Origin: Ascarosepion bandense | Lineage: Eukaryota > Mollusca > Cephalopoda > Sepiida > Sepiidae | Direction of reading: 5' to 3' | Assembly: GCA_037127315.1 (NCBI GenBank) | Contig: JBBBDQ010000750.1 | Location: 1,753,501-1,817,500 of the forward strand | DNA: 64,000 bases | Shown: positions 11,286-20,889 of the stretch, piece after piece | Layout: every line of letters begins with the position of its first letter | How positions within the stretch are numbered: position 1 is the stretch's first letter | Position numbers and translations under genes: made by a program | The notes under the pieces: model-generated | Databases searched by the model: none | What the model was told of the DNA's origin: nothing | What the model saw: the letters and a program-made list of their open reading frames with translations, nothing else

Positions 11286-11404
11286 GCTTACGACCATATC
11301 ACGTTGATTACACCGGTTCTCGCTCGATCACCGAAGGTAAGCAACGTTGAGCCTGGTCATTACTTAGATGGGTGACCGCTTGGGAATACCAGGTACTGTA
11401 AGTG
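11286..11404 (+). pseudogene. 5S rRNA-derived head of composite SINE
   Basis: This 119-bp segment is collinear with metazoan 5S rRNA throughout: CTTACGACCATATCACGTTG, CGATCACCGAAG, GATGGGTGACCGCTTGGGAA, ACCAGGTACTGTAAG. The terminal stem (GCTTAC with GTAAGT) still pairs. GAAGGTAAGCA replaces the usual GAAGTTAAGCA. Its direct junction to a tRNA-like SINE, seen again at 59216, marks it as a SINE head rather than a genuine 5S gene. Confidence 0.85.
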
Positions 11405-11785
11405 ACGGATGTGCGTTGTGGTGCAGTGGATATCGGCTCGGAAAGAGAAATCGGTGAGCCGAGTTCGAATACCCTGAATACCCTGCATTCACTTAAGCAC
11501 TGGTACCCTTGGGAAAGATATTAATCCGTCCATTCCCTCAAGTTATGGGTTAAATAACAAGGTAGGACTTTGGGACCATGGCCTTAAAAACAAATTCCAA
11601 GTAATCTTGGTACTCAAAAAGAAAAAAGTATTACTAGACACAAAAACTTATTTTAAAAAAAAACAACAATAAATTGTTGAAAAGAAAAAGGTATTACCAG
11701 CAAATAAAAAAAAAATTTAGTTGGCAATAAATGACCCGCCGAGGTTGATATGACATAAAACAAAAACAACCAACCAACAACCTTC
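11405..11785 (+). repeat. Composite SINE (5S-tRNA-core), 3' portion
   Basis: The 5S head is followed by a SINE-1-type tRNA head (GTTGTGGTGCAGTGGATATC; GAGTTCGAAT) and the SINE-1 core up to GTTATGGGTTAAATAACA. After that the sequence departs from SINE-1 and ends with CCGAGGTTGATATG and a CAACCAACCAACAACCTT terminus. The same order occurs at 59216-59700. Confidence 0.8.
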
Positions 11786-11998
11786 CCAAATATGTCATGG
11801 TTATCTAGTAATTCCAGCAGTTCTTTTTAACGTATCTTATAGGAGTGTATAAAATAAATATTTTGTTCGGTTCTTAGCCCGCAAATGATGAAGGTTGAAA
11901 TCTTTGCAAGAAAATGAAAGACTCCGAAGTGAATGGAAATTACTATTTGCGATTAAAATTGACATCAACGAAAGTGTTTTTGAACTAATGTAAGTTTG

Positions 11999-12107
11999 TG
12001 TAGCGTAGTGTGCAAATGAGATACACGCATAAATAGAGCGAACCTGTGAAAGGAGAAATAGCTGTGAAAGAAGAAATAGCTTCCTACAAGATTTGCACAT
12101 CACAACA
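11999..12107 (+). repeat. Ty3/gypsy element 1, 5' LTR
   Basis: The segment begins TGTAGCGTAGTGTGCAAATG and ends CACAACA. It aligns end to end with 17561-17666 (TGCAGCGTCGTATGCAAATG to GCAACA), on either side of gag-pol remnants. About 109 bp is short for an LTR. The next bases (TGGCATCGCC) sit where a primer-binding site would lie. No convincing target duplication is seen. Confidence 0.65.
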
Positions 12108-12239
12108 ATGGCATCGCCGAATCTATGTTTGACCACGCCCGACGATCCGGAGCATGAAGGGAGACGTAAATAAGATGCTTTGCAGTGATGGCCAGGATAA
12201 AATATTATAACTAAGAGACAGATGAAATGAAGGAGAACA

Positions 12240-12735
12240 ACATTAGATTAGGGTATGTTCCTCACAACAGCAGGATGTGAAACCGTAAAGAAAGTTTAGA
12301 CGATGGCATACCCGAAAACTTAGAAGATCTACCCTTCGAAGAAATCGTCGAAATAATAAAAAAGAATATTAGTCCAGAGATTAGTCATCGCGGAAAGAAC
12401 AATGTTTTTTGAGACGATGTAACAATCGAATGAGTCTATCATACAATTTTTACACCGATTAAAAGAAAAAACCAAGCACAGCGAATTCTAAAAACGTGGT
12501 TGTGGTAGAATGACCGCAGAAGGTGAACTGATCAAGTTACGCTTAATAAAAGGCATACATGACCCCTCATTTAAACACAAGATATTGAAAAGACTGCAAG
12601 GTGTTGATTTGAACTTAGAAACCCGTATATAATTCGTGCAGCAGCTAGAATTGATAAAGCAGTTCAACCAACAGCGGGACGAGAGAGAAAAGTATGGCAC
12701 AAAGAAATATAAAGTTCGATACAAGTGTAGTAAAC
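12240..12735 (+). pseudogene. Ty3/gypsy element 1 gag remnant
   Basis: Pieces in shifting frames read ENLEDLPFEEIVEIIKKNIS, then LHRLKEKTKHSEF and LIKLRLIKGIHDPSFKHKIL. The last resembles the capsid-type 'L..GL.D......L' stretch of Ty3/gypsy Gag. Stops and frameshifts are frequent. It lies between the 5' LTR and the zinc knuckle, as expected for gag. Identification rests partly on this position. Confidence 0.6.
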
Positions 12736-12739
12736 AAAA

Positions 12740-13480
12740 CAAGATCTAGATTTAAAATTCAAATGCTAAGCACTGACTCATTGATTTTCTTAGAAATTAA
12801 AAAAGACTCGAATTTACAAAGTTTATTTAACACACACACAAAAGTGAATCCAAAACAAAATGAAATTTAATACTCTGATGCGAAATGTTTTTCATCCAAT
12901 GGAAAAGCCAGAATCACATCCAGGAGTGAACTCCCAAATGACCTTTTCGAGCCCTACAAAAGAAATAAAAGACGGGGCAAGTTCGCCTGTCGCTAGAGAG
13001 AAAACGACTACCGTATTAGCACGTCCCTTGACACATGTCAAGCGATCATTATTATCATCTCTATCTTTCTCTCTCACCTCATTTTCTCTTCATCGTTCAC
13101 CTGTCTGTCTCTTTTTATACTTGATAACCGCACGGAACCCTTTAAGACTGGGTGATTACTTCAAAGACACTCCTACCTACCTATAACGCTCATACATACA
13201 TACACACAATTTACTACAACGAACTCTTGATACCCTTAACTTCTTACTACTGTTTCTTACTGAATGTTTAACTTCTACCAATTCATGTTATTCTTTTCCA
13301 TTTCTATTTAAGCATACAAAAGGTATACTTTTATTCTTCCACAAATCCAATTTCTGATAACCTTCTGATGATAATTCTAAAAAAAACCTAAGTTGTGAGG
13401 ATTGTCGGCAATGTTTGTGAATTGGTCTTGTACAAGACACGGTTGACCGTCCCTTTAGCTACAGTGGAAACCCCTCCTAC
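12740..13480 (+). other. Unassigned interval inside gypsy element 1
   Basis: This stretch separates the gag-like part from the zinc knuckle. It has no reading similar to Gag and includes pyrimidine-rich sequence and ACATACATACACAC. It could be decayed gag or a further insertion; I cannot decide. Confidence 0.4.
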
Positions 13481-13499
13481 CACACAAGTACTGTAGAAA

Positions 13500-13750
13500 A
13501 AAGAAATGCTCAGCTTTCGGTAAAACATGCTTAATCTGCAAAAAAAAAAGATCACTTTTATAAGGTATGTAAACACAAAAAAAAAATTTGAAGAAATTAA
13601 AAACACCCTAATTGTTACAGAAAAGGCAGAAATATTCACCGTAAATACACCGACGAAAACCAGGGAAAGAGTAAAAATAAATGGGAAATATTTTCAGATG
13701 CAGGTAGATGCCGACAGTGACGTTACGCTAATTCCAATGAATTTTTGACA
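13500..13750 (+). pseudogene. Gypsy element 1 zinc knuckle and aspartic protease
   Basis: Around 13503-13575, allowing one frameshift in a poly-A run, the peptide has CSAFGKTCLIC followed by HFYKVC, a gag-type CCHC-like knuckle. Then 13650-13748 encodes VDADSDVTLIPMNF, matching the retroelement protease site D-T/S-G-S-D-V-T-L-I-P. Here the catalytic triad is altered (DAD instead of DTG), so the protease would be dead. The frame stops right after the site. Confidence 0.7.
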
Positions 13751-14110
13751 GCACATGGGAAAGCATGTTCGAAAGAAACATTCAAAACAACGAATCGTTT
13801 CGAAACCATCCCCATAATATTGGTAGAATGTACGAAAGACCCCAAATTGCTAGAAATAGACGTGTTAAGAGTCAACAGATCTAAATTAATTCGATGGAAT
13901 CTGACGATCAAAAATACGAATTATTAAAGGATTATATAGCGAGCATTTGCTTGATCGAGAATCCTCATCCCAGATATATCGAATCAAGTAAACTGCCGAT
14001 ACATAATTTACCCGTAGTAATGGCAAAGTTAAGAAGAATGATTCAGTAGGGCATTTTGGAAAAGATCACTAATGGCGGAGCGATTAGGCCGACAGAGACA
14101 TTAGCGTATG
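13751..14110 (+). pseudogene. Gypsy element 1 protease C-terminus and RT start
   Basis: The sequence encodes FETIPIILVECTKDPKLLEI and then ESSKLPIHNLPVVMAKLRRM and GILEKITNGG. These fit the spacer and the first RT block of Ty3/gypsy Pol. An in-frame stop splits the last two. It ends where a LINE-J fragment is inserted. Confidence 0.65.
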
Positions 14111-14600
14111 CAGTGATTACAATATTTGAGTAAATCATCAGAGATGTTCGCATTCATTTCCTCTACTACAGCTTCTGCTCCAATAATCTTATCTCACTGG
14201 TGCCCCCTATGCATGAATTTACTCGAGCTACTAGAGTAGCAACTTTTACAGTGAAACCGATAAAATTTAACTGCGATTTCTACTCTACCAGCTTCTTTTC
14301 TCGCACTTCCCGCCTGTGGAATTCCTTTCCGTATACTTGCTTCCCTGACAGTTACAATCTCCAAAAATTTAAATGTAAGGTCAATAGTCATCTCCTATTT
14401 CACTGACTCGCATTCTTTCTCTCAAGCTCTTTTCTTCATTCACTCCACCCCCTCCATCACACCAGTGATATCCTTCTTTTATCCTCTTCTTAATACCCCC
14501 TGTAGCCTGCTCCTCTTTCTCATCACTCTCCTCCTATGTAACCCCCTGCGCACTTATAGCAGTAAAACTGCCTTGTTTGAGGTGAAATGTTTAAAAAAAA
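14111..14600 (+). pseudogene. LINE-J 3' fragment nested in gypsy RT
   Basis: The fragment encodes FYSTSFFSRTSRLWNSFPYT and FKCKVNSHLLFH, the LINE-J end module. The LINE 3' region follows (CTATGTAACCCCCTGCGC, CTGCCTTGTTTGAGGTGAAA) with a poly-A end at about 14590. It interrupts gypsy RT between its first and second blocks and has the same orientation as the host element. Confidence 0.8.
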
Positions 14601-14604
14601 AAAG

Positions 14605-14756
14605 TATCGAAAGCACGAGTCATGAATTATCAAACATAAATTTTGCAAGAATTGACTTAAAATCAGCATATAACCAAATTGAAATAGATAACCAATTTAA
14701 GGAGGTTACTACAATAAATACACCGTTCGGATTATTAATATGGAACTCACCTCGCC
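14605..14756 (+). pseudogene. Gypsy element 1 RT, middle block
   Basis: It encodes NFARIDLKSAYNQIEIDNQF and EVTTINTPFGLL, the Ty3/gypsy RT block around D-L-K-S-A-Y (first catalytic Asp). It is cut off by an unclassified insertion at about 14757 and the RT continues from about 15009. Confidence 0.8.
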
Positions 14757-15008
14757 AATGAGGATTGCTCACGGTCTGAGCTATCAGACCAGAGCAGTCA
14801 CTTTTTTTCACCTCTCTGTGTCCGAGTAGAGAGGTACCCAAGCAAGGCTCCGCCGAAGAGTAGAGTCCCGCTTGTGTTCATAAAACAAGAGTCCGACCAG
14901 CCTTAAGCTGTGTTTACGGGATATTTCTGGCCGAGCCTACGGGCTCGGAATCCCACATAAATCGACCTTGTGTTACACCTTCCTTAGTGAGATGGCGGCG
15001 AATGCCCT
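14757..15008 (-). repeat. Unclassified interspersed repeat (family W) nested in gypsy RT
   Basis: The reverse complement matches 59960-60190. Shared motifs include TTCGGCGGAGCCT, TCCGAGCCC and a CTCTACC/CTCTCC region. It lies between two RT pieces of the gypsy element. CTCACCT occurs at both edges, a possible target duplication, but the resulting frame is off by one so the exact ends are uncertain. Confidence 0.6.
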
Positions 15009-15300
15009 CACCTACCGTTTGAAATTAAAACGGCAAGTCATATTATTCAGAAAGCTATCTCGAAGATCTTATTAGGAAAAGTAGAAAACATAATAATGTA
15101 TCAAGATGATATATGCGTGGGAACTCACACCAAGGACGAATTAAAGCTTAAAACAGAACAAGTTCTACGGAGATTAAATCAGGCAGGCACATGCAAGCTA
15201 GACTGAAAAAATATCTTATCAAGGATATCATATATCTAGAAAAGAAATACCCCTTAACAAGAGGTTAACAAACAAAATTGCGAATGTAGCGAAGCCCACG
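15009..15300 (+). pseudogene. Gypsy element 1 RT, catalytic YxDD block
   Basis: It encodes LPFEIKTASHIIQKAISKIL and then IIMYQDDICVGTHTKDELKL and EQVLRRLNQAG. YQDD is the catalytic motif of Ty3/gypsy RT. Stops follow after the CKLD stretch near 15204, so the frame is broken. Confidence 0.85.
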
Positions 15301-15663
15301 AACAAGAAAGAATTAGGATCTTTCTTAGAATTAATTAATTTCTACGGCAGATATTTTCTTAGATATAGAAAACTTATTGAACAATTTGCGAAAATACATA
15401 AAAAACGTAGAATTGAAATGGACGTAGAAGCAAAAATACGTTGAAAAAAATAGAATTCACAAGGAGGCAGAAGAAAAAGAATGCTTTCAAAGCATTAAAA
15501 AAGGCTTTCACAAGTAAGCCGATAATAAAAGTTTTCGACCCGAGGAAAGATGTTATTTTAACGACTGACACAAATGAACATGCCATAGCGGCTGTTGTAT
15601 CACACGAGGGTCACCCGACCATGAACGTTTCACGAAAATTGTCGTCAGTAGAATATAAATATT
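15300..15663 (+). pseudogene. Gypsy element 1 RT connection and RNase H start
   Basis: GSFLELINFYGRYFLRY is followed by FKALKKAFTSKPIIKVFDPR, ILTTDTNEHAIAAVVSHEGH and SRKLSSVEYKYS. These are the tether and first RNase H block of Ty3/gypsy Pol (TTD..EHA..AV). The protein is cut at 15663 by a long-TIR insertion and resumes at about 16096. Confidence 0.85.
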
Positions 15664-16095
15664 CTACAGTATTTACATTATCAGGACTATTGTCCTCGTC
15701 TCTGTTGCAATTTATACAACGTTTCGGGCATTCTACGCTCCGGCCTTCCTTAGGTTCTTAAGGACACACGGCACAGTGAATAAAGACGTTGGTTAGTTCC
15801 TGACTTGACACTTAGAGTTGGAAGTTCAATACCAGGCTACAGCAGTGGTGAACAAGTAACTTGCAGAGTTAGAGGGAGCTAACTCATGACTTCCAATCGC
15901 GGCTTCACGCAAGGAATGACGATGGTATACCCCAGTGATTGTAATAAAGGGTTCGGTTCAAAATTCCTAGCACCTGAAGAAGGCCGGAGCGTACAACTGC
16001 TGAAATGTCGTGGAAATGGTAACAAAGATGAGGACAATTGTCCGAATAATGTAAATACTACATCATCTCTGAAATATAGACAAATAATAGTTATT
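15664..16095. mobile_element. Long-TIR non-autonomous element nested in gypsy RNase H
   Basis: The left end (15664-15749: CAGTATTTACATTATCAGGA to TACGCTCCGGCCTTC) is complementary over about 80 bp to 15978-16063 (GAAGGCCGGAGCGTAC to CGAATAATGTAAATAC). The gypsy reading resumes as NIEKEALAIVWT after the insertion. ATAAATATTCT before and ATAGTTATTCT after are a likely 11-bp target duplication (9 of 11 identical). About 30 bp lies outside the right TIR. A related right end occurs at 52840-52985. There is no ORF; the superfamily is unknown. Confidence 0.75.
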
Positions 16096-16330
16096 CTAAT
16101 ATAGAAAAGGAAGCATTGGCCATAGTCTGGACTACGGAGAGAGCACAGAATCTCTTGTTGGGTAAAAGGTTCCTGTTAAAATCAGATCAGAAGCCCTTGG
16201 AATTTTTTTTTTTCAGTCCGTAAAAGGAGTTACCAAAAGTAACGTCATCAGACTTTTAAGGTCGACCATAAAAATTATGGCGTTTGATTTTGACATTATG
16301 TATAAAAGCACAATTCCTTATGAATGAAAA
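16096..16330 (+). pseudogene. Gypsy element 1 RNase H, C-terminal half
   Basis: It encodes NIEKEALAIVWTTERAQNLL, LGKRFLLKSDQKPLEF and, after a frame change, IMAFDFDIMYKSTIP. These are the standard RNase H motifs of Ty3/gypsy elements. It joins directly to the left part at 15663 once the insertion is ignored. Confidence 0.85.
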
Positions 16331-16379
16331 CGGAGAGGAACGTAAAAATTCTGATGATATACTTATACAATGCGTGGAA

Positions 16380-16581
16380 ATCTTAGTAGATTCATTCCCC
16401 AGCTGACCGGAAGTAATAAAGGTGAGAGATAAAAACGCTATCACTGTGAAACAAATTTTGAGAACTATATTTGCACAAAACTGTGTACCGAAGATCATTG
16501 ACAACGACAACGCACCGGAATTCTCCGATGAAAATTTAGTGTCTTGGTTAAAAAAAATAGGATGTCTACCATATAAAACGT
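16380..16581 (+). pseudogene. Gypsy element 1 integrase, first part
   Basis: It encodes VRDKNAITVKQILRTIFAQN, then NDNAPEFSDENLVSWLKKIG and CLPYKT. DNAPEF is the second catalytic Asp region of the DDE integrase core. The frame ends at a SINE inserted at 16582. Confidence 0.85.
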
Positions 16582-16882
16582 GCGTTGTGGTGCAGTGGAT
16601 ATCGGCTCGGAATGACAAATCGAGGAGCCGAGTTCGAATTCCAGTTGAATTCTTTGCATTCACTTACGCGCAAATACCTTTGGAAAAGGTATTAATCCGT
16701 CACTTTTCCCCAGTTATGAATTAAATAACACGACAGATTGGGTTCTATAGCCTTGGCTGGCAACTAGTCTACCGCAGAGAGTAATGGTAACCTACTGCGG
16801 GATAATCTTCTTCCCAGTCAGCCATATCGCTTTCGAGACATGATCTCCCAAGTATGTATCATGTATTGCACTTAACTGACTG
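16582..16882 (+). repeat. SINE-1 inserted in gypsy integrase
   Basis: A complete SINE-1 runs from TGCGTTGTGGTGCAGTGGAT to CACTTAACTGACTGATC. It is flanked by CATATAAAACG (left) and CATATATAACG (right), an 11-bp target duplication with one mismatch. Ignoring the SINE and one duplicate restores a continuous integrase reading across the junction, so SINE-1 transposed after the gypsy element. Confidence 0.9.
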
Positions 16883-17400
16883 ATCATATATAACGCCACC
16901 ATATCACCCACAATCGAATGGTATAGTGGAAAGGGTGCTTCAGACAGTAAAAATGGGACTAAACACGTTTTCACCTTGTAATGAGACATATCTCTTTAGG
17001 TTACTTTTAAGCTATTGAACAATTCCTCTTGCGGACAGAAAACAAAGACCATCATCTTTAATGAGCAGGCAAATTAGAGCCACAATAACCATGTTGTTCG
17101 TCACAGCATACCTTAAACTATATTTTAATTTTACATAGATTAAAGATAGATAGATGAAAGTCTGGTACAAAAAAGGTTGCCGAGCCCGAAACATCAAGGT
17201 TCGTCTTACAAAAACAACAGAATACGGATATATTAAAAAAAAATGAGCAACCACTATTAACTCACGCTGGTCCATTTAGAACCAGGTTCGAGCCTGAAGA
17301 TATAGAAATGCGAAACGAAAAACAAGAGAAGACAGAGAATAAGGAAGCCAAAACAGAACATAACATGGAGGAAAGGGGAAATAAGTTATAAGATCCAGAA
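16883..17400 (+). pseudogene. Gypsy element 1 integrase, second part
   Basis: It encodes PPYHPQSNGIVERVLQTVKM, which contains the catalytic Glu region (SNG..ER). LLLSYRTIPLADRK and a C-terminal part with KVWYKKG follow. The frame shifts at least once. The acidic/basic tail continues to about 17400, before the polypurine tract at about 17551. Confidence 0.8.
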
Positions 17401-17560
17401 AAGAAAGACGAATCCAGAAGAGAAAGACGAATGGAGATGTTTGTCTAAAACATTAAAGATGACACCAGAAAAACAAGCAGAAGAGCGACGCAGACCATCC
17501 AGAATATTCAGAAGAAGCGATGGAGCAACTAAGGGAGTCAAACCCTCAGGTTCAGGGAGG

Positions 17561-17666
17561 TGCAGCGTCGTATGCAAATGAAATACACACACAAATAGTG
17601 CGAACCCCAGGCACTGTGCCAAAAGGAAAATCTCGTAGCTTTCTACGATATTTATACATTGCAACA
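17561..17666 (+). repeat. Ty3/gypsy element 1, 3' LTR
   Basis: It aligns with the 5' LTR at 11999-12107. TTCAGGGAGG directly upstream is purine-rich, as expected for a polypurine tract. It ends GCAACA. The two LTRs differ at roughly a quarter of positions plus indels, which implies an old insertion. Confidence 0.65.
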
Positions 17667-17734
17667 GTCTTATTATAAATCTTCTCATATTTATTATTTA
17701 AACACGAACCTTACTTCTTATTCATGGATGGGCG

Positions 17735-18024
17735 TTGTGGTCCAGTGGATATCGACGAGAAATCGGGGAGCCGAGTTCGAATTCCAGTTGAATTCATTGC
17801 ATTCACTTACGCGCAAATACCCTTGGGAAAGGTATTAATCCGTCTCTTCCTTCCAGTTATGGGTTAAATAACAGGACAGATTAGGGTTCTATAGCCTTGG
17901 CTGGCAACCAGTCTACCGCAGAAAGCCATGGCAACCTACTGCGGGATAATCTTCTCACCAGTCAGTCATGTCTCTTTCGAGACATGATCGCCCGAGCGTG
18001 TTTCACGTATGGCATTTAACTGAA
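17735..18024 (+). repeat. SINE-1 copy
   Basis: GTTGTGGTCCAGTGGATATC, GAGTTCGAATTCC, the core, the GTCTC-TTTC-GAGAC hairpin and the ATGGCATTTAACTGA end are all present. It lacks about 10 bp in the head region (ATATCGACGAGAAATC). Confidence 0.85.
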
Positions 18025-18923
18025 TGACCTTACTTCTTATAAAAAGTACTCAACTTCTTGCAGCTTTTTTATTATTTAAAAATAAAGTTTTTAAAAATAA
18101 AGTTCGGTAATAGTTTTCCAGTGTATCAACCATGATCTTTTATTTATTTATTCATTATTTGGGTGTCGAGAGTAAAGTTTTGAGAAAAACCTCCGGTCGT
18201 GATGTATTGAGGCAGAATTTTACGGGTTTTTAAAGGAAGTTTTTATCATTTTATATTTTAATGAAAATTTTTTTTTCATATTGGTTCTTTGGTCCAGTGA
18301 CATCTCGCTGAGTTGAAGTTGTTGATATTTCGGTAATGACGTCCCCAGAGTCATAGTTTTTCGGGGCAGCATCAAAACAGTGATAATCAAGTCACGAAGT
18401 GAACGGGGGGAGTATGCAAAATCAATGGAAAAGCGTTTGGCTAAGCACACCGCTTAACACGAACGTCATGGAGGGCTGAGAAATCAAAGGTTTTCTGCCA
18501 GTATAAGTTTTGGATTATTCCCGTCCTTATTTTGCATATGCGTTTGTGTGAAGTGTATTTTTCCTCCAGACATTAGTTACTATATTCTTCAAATCATGCT
18601 AATTTCTGAAAGACATCAGAGGAATTTCATGAACTTGAAACATGCAGTAGTTGGTAGATGAAAATAATTTCTGGGAGAATCTGTCGAAATCAAACTTATT
18701 ATCAGTGCCTTGCATAATACGGAAAGACAGCCACTCTTTATTTCAAGTGAAGAACATTCAAGAAATTATATTTAGATTATAGTGAAAATTTTTTATCAAT
18801 TATTTCTACCCTTAATTCTTTCTCACAACCAGACTTGCTTTATTTTTTCAATAAAAAAGAAAATAAAATTTAATTTTCGATAATACTGTTACTGGACAAA
18901 TAAACTATATGTATGTATTTTTT
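18025..18923. other. Unclassified DNA
   Basis: AT-rich sequence with a small direct duplication (AAATAAAGTT at 18081 and 18098) and no recognisable gene, SINE or LINE signature. Confidence 0.5.
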
Positions 18924-19203
18924 TCTAAACATATACTGTTAAATATGAGACAATGAATGTCTATTATGTTTAATCATGAGCCGTTCTAAACGTCGTATTT
19001 TGGCTTTAATTTCAGTTGAAAATAAAGACAAAAATTCTCCAACATTTGGATAATTTTTTATTAAATGTTGGAGAATTTTTGTCTTTATTTTCAACTGAAA
19101 TTAAAGCCAAAATACGACGTTTAGAACGGCTCATGATAAAACATAATAGACATTCATTGTCTCTTATATTTAACAATATATGTTTACAAAATTATTTGCT
19201 GCC
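18924..19203. repeat. Near-perfect palindromic foldback element
   Basis: The left arm (18924-19046) and right arm (19059-19190) are almost exact reverse complements over about 120 bp around a loop of about 10 nt. ATCATGAGCCGTTCTAAACG and its complement are examples. The right arm extends about 25 bp further, ending TGCCTCGATACACTA against a (TA)n tract. A fragment at 681-742 holds the full outer end. There is no ORF. This is consistent with a foldback or MITE-like element. Confidence 0.85.
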
Positions 19204-19205
19204 TC

Positions 19206-19209
19206 GATA

Positions 19210-19245
<36 letters not shown>
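19206..19245. repeat. (TA)n tract
   Basis: A pure TA run directly abuts the palindromic element. Confidence 0.95.
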
Positions 19246-19248
<3 letters not shown>

Positions 19249-19474
19249 CAGCACTGATGAGTGAGAGTATCGTAACGGTCTTTTCACGGGACTTCGAAGT
19301 CAGCATAAACCTGCTCAGTTAAAGTGACAAACTCGTTGTGCTTATATATGAATGTATATAGTAATATTGTTATTGCAAATATAATAAAAACATTGCTTAC
19401 TGCAGCACAAAAAGCGTTGTGTTTCGGTACTATCTTATTAGCACCTCGTCAGGCAATTCTGATTAGAATATGGA

Positions 19475-19561
<87 letters not shown>
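19475..19561. repeat. (CTAT)n-(TA)n microsatellite
   Basis: About 15 CTAT units pass into a TA run and then a short GA run. Confidence 0.95.
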
Positions 19562-19739
19562 AAGAGAGAGACAGAGAGCTAGAAAGACTCCATAGTTTAG
19601 TCGAAGTTTAATTTCGTTATTGTTCGAGAGTTTCCGTAACATTGTATGTTTAAATTTGTTGACATTATGATACACTTTCATAGCAAAGATAGTTATTTAC
19701 GTAGATTCGAAAAATTTCCCGTAGGTTGAGCTTTTATTC

Positions 19740-20345
19740 CGAGACGAGACTTCTTTCAGTTAGTGACTGTGCATAGCAACTTTCTAATAGTATGCAGGAC
19801 CTCTGGTAGTAATTGTTCCCAATTCTCTGCAGCTATCTTGTTATCAGCAGTTGCTAATTCAACAGTTTTGCATATTATTCAAGTATACTTTTCACAATGG
19901 CCATTGCCCTGAGGCTTATAGGGTGTTGTTCTACTTCTTGCTCTTATAGGAATCACCACACACAATCGGTCATACATTAAGCCCCTCTGTCCGAATGAAT
20001 ATATGCGAATAGCAAAGTGTTTTTATGACCATTGTAGAGGTTGTCGCGAAAAGAAACCGCGAATATTTGCCAATACTGTCAACATGCATTTGTTGCGAGT
20101 TTTTGATGAAAGCAGAACTTTATAATGCAACGCGATCTTTTCATAGGTTGCTTGGGTTTTCTGAAGGTTTTTGATTTTCGTCATGTGGACCATGCGTATA
20201 AAACCTGCAATCCCTTTATTTCGTCTTTGTTAGCAGACGTGCTACATACACAAGAAAGGGCGTCCACAGCTGCGTTTTCTTTGCCGCGGTGTCATGTTAT
20301 ATCGAATGAGTAACAAGAGACTTTCCTCCTCTACCTAGCTATCTG
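19740..20345 (-). pseudogene. Ty3/gypsy element 3: integrase and RNase H end
   Basis: On the minus strand, TPYKPQGNGHCEKY (integrase catalytic Glu region), ELATADNKIAAENWEQLLPE and VLHTIRKLLCTVTN are found, with HSDRGA upstream. Near 20245-20300 HRGKENAAVDALS gives the RNase H end typical of Ty3/gypsy Pol. Several stops and frameshifts are present. The RT half lies at 21600-22610, separated by two LINE fragments. Confidence 0.75.
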
Positions 20346-20389
20346 CTAATTTTTTATTTTACTGGTCGTTTTTGCGGTAACATGAATGC

Positions 20390-20745
20390 GACTGATTTTT
20401 TTTTATCTGTATCATGGATCGAACATGTGAGCAATGATGACGTCTTGGAAATGATGGAAACAAAAAGGAAATTAATACTGAGCATCAGGAAGAGACAGCT
20501 GAAGTTCCTGGGACACGCAATGAGGAAGGAGGGCTTGGAAGAATCTGATACTAACAGGCCAGATAGCGGGAAAAACAGACAGGTGAAAGCAACGGATAAC
20601 ATATTTGAAGGACCTAATCAGGTGGATGACGGAACGAGGATTGCATGGTGTAACAGGAGAAGGCGTGCTCAGAGCCACCAGGGATAGGGAAAAATGGAAG
20701 GACATGATCGCCTACATCCTGAAGTGACAAGGTACATAGTAGAAG
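20390..20745 (+). pseudogene. RTE-like LINE C-terminal fragment
   Basis: It encodes SWIEHVSNDDVLEMMETKRK, SIRKRQLKFLGHAMRKEGLE and, after frameshifts, a tail like GLIRWMTERGLHGVTGEGVL. It ends in a purine-rich AAGAATTAG stretch. It matches copies at 22735, 53520, 57285 and 60620. It is inserted inside gypsy element 3. Confidence 0.8.
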
Positions 20746-20889
20746 AATTAGTTTAAAGTGTTGCTCTATCAAATAATGCTTCCATTTTTCAGAGATTCAG
20801 AGATTCAGCAATAGTAAAGGCTTCTTTCTCTATTGCAGAATGCCTACATTTTGATATAAACAAGGTTCTGCAGAAAAAGGCTATGGACT

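Noticed and set aside
11286..11404. Functional 5S rRNA gene
   Set aside because: It is collinear and nearly full length, but it is fused to a SINE also found at 59216, stands alone instead of in an array, and has substitutions in an internal promoter region. A SINE head is more likely.
17561..17671. Exact 5-bp target duplication for gypsy element 1
   Set aside because: The bases next to the two LTR ends (GTTTG and GTCTT) do not match well enough to claim one.
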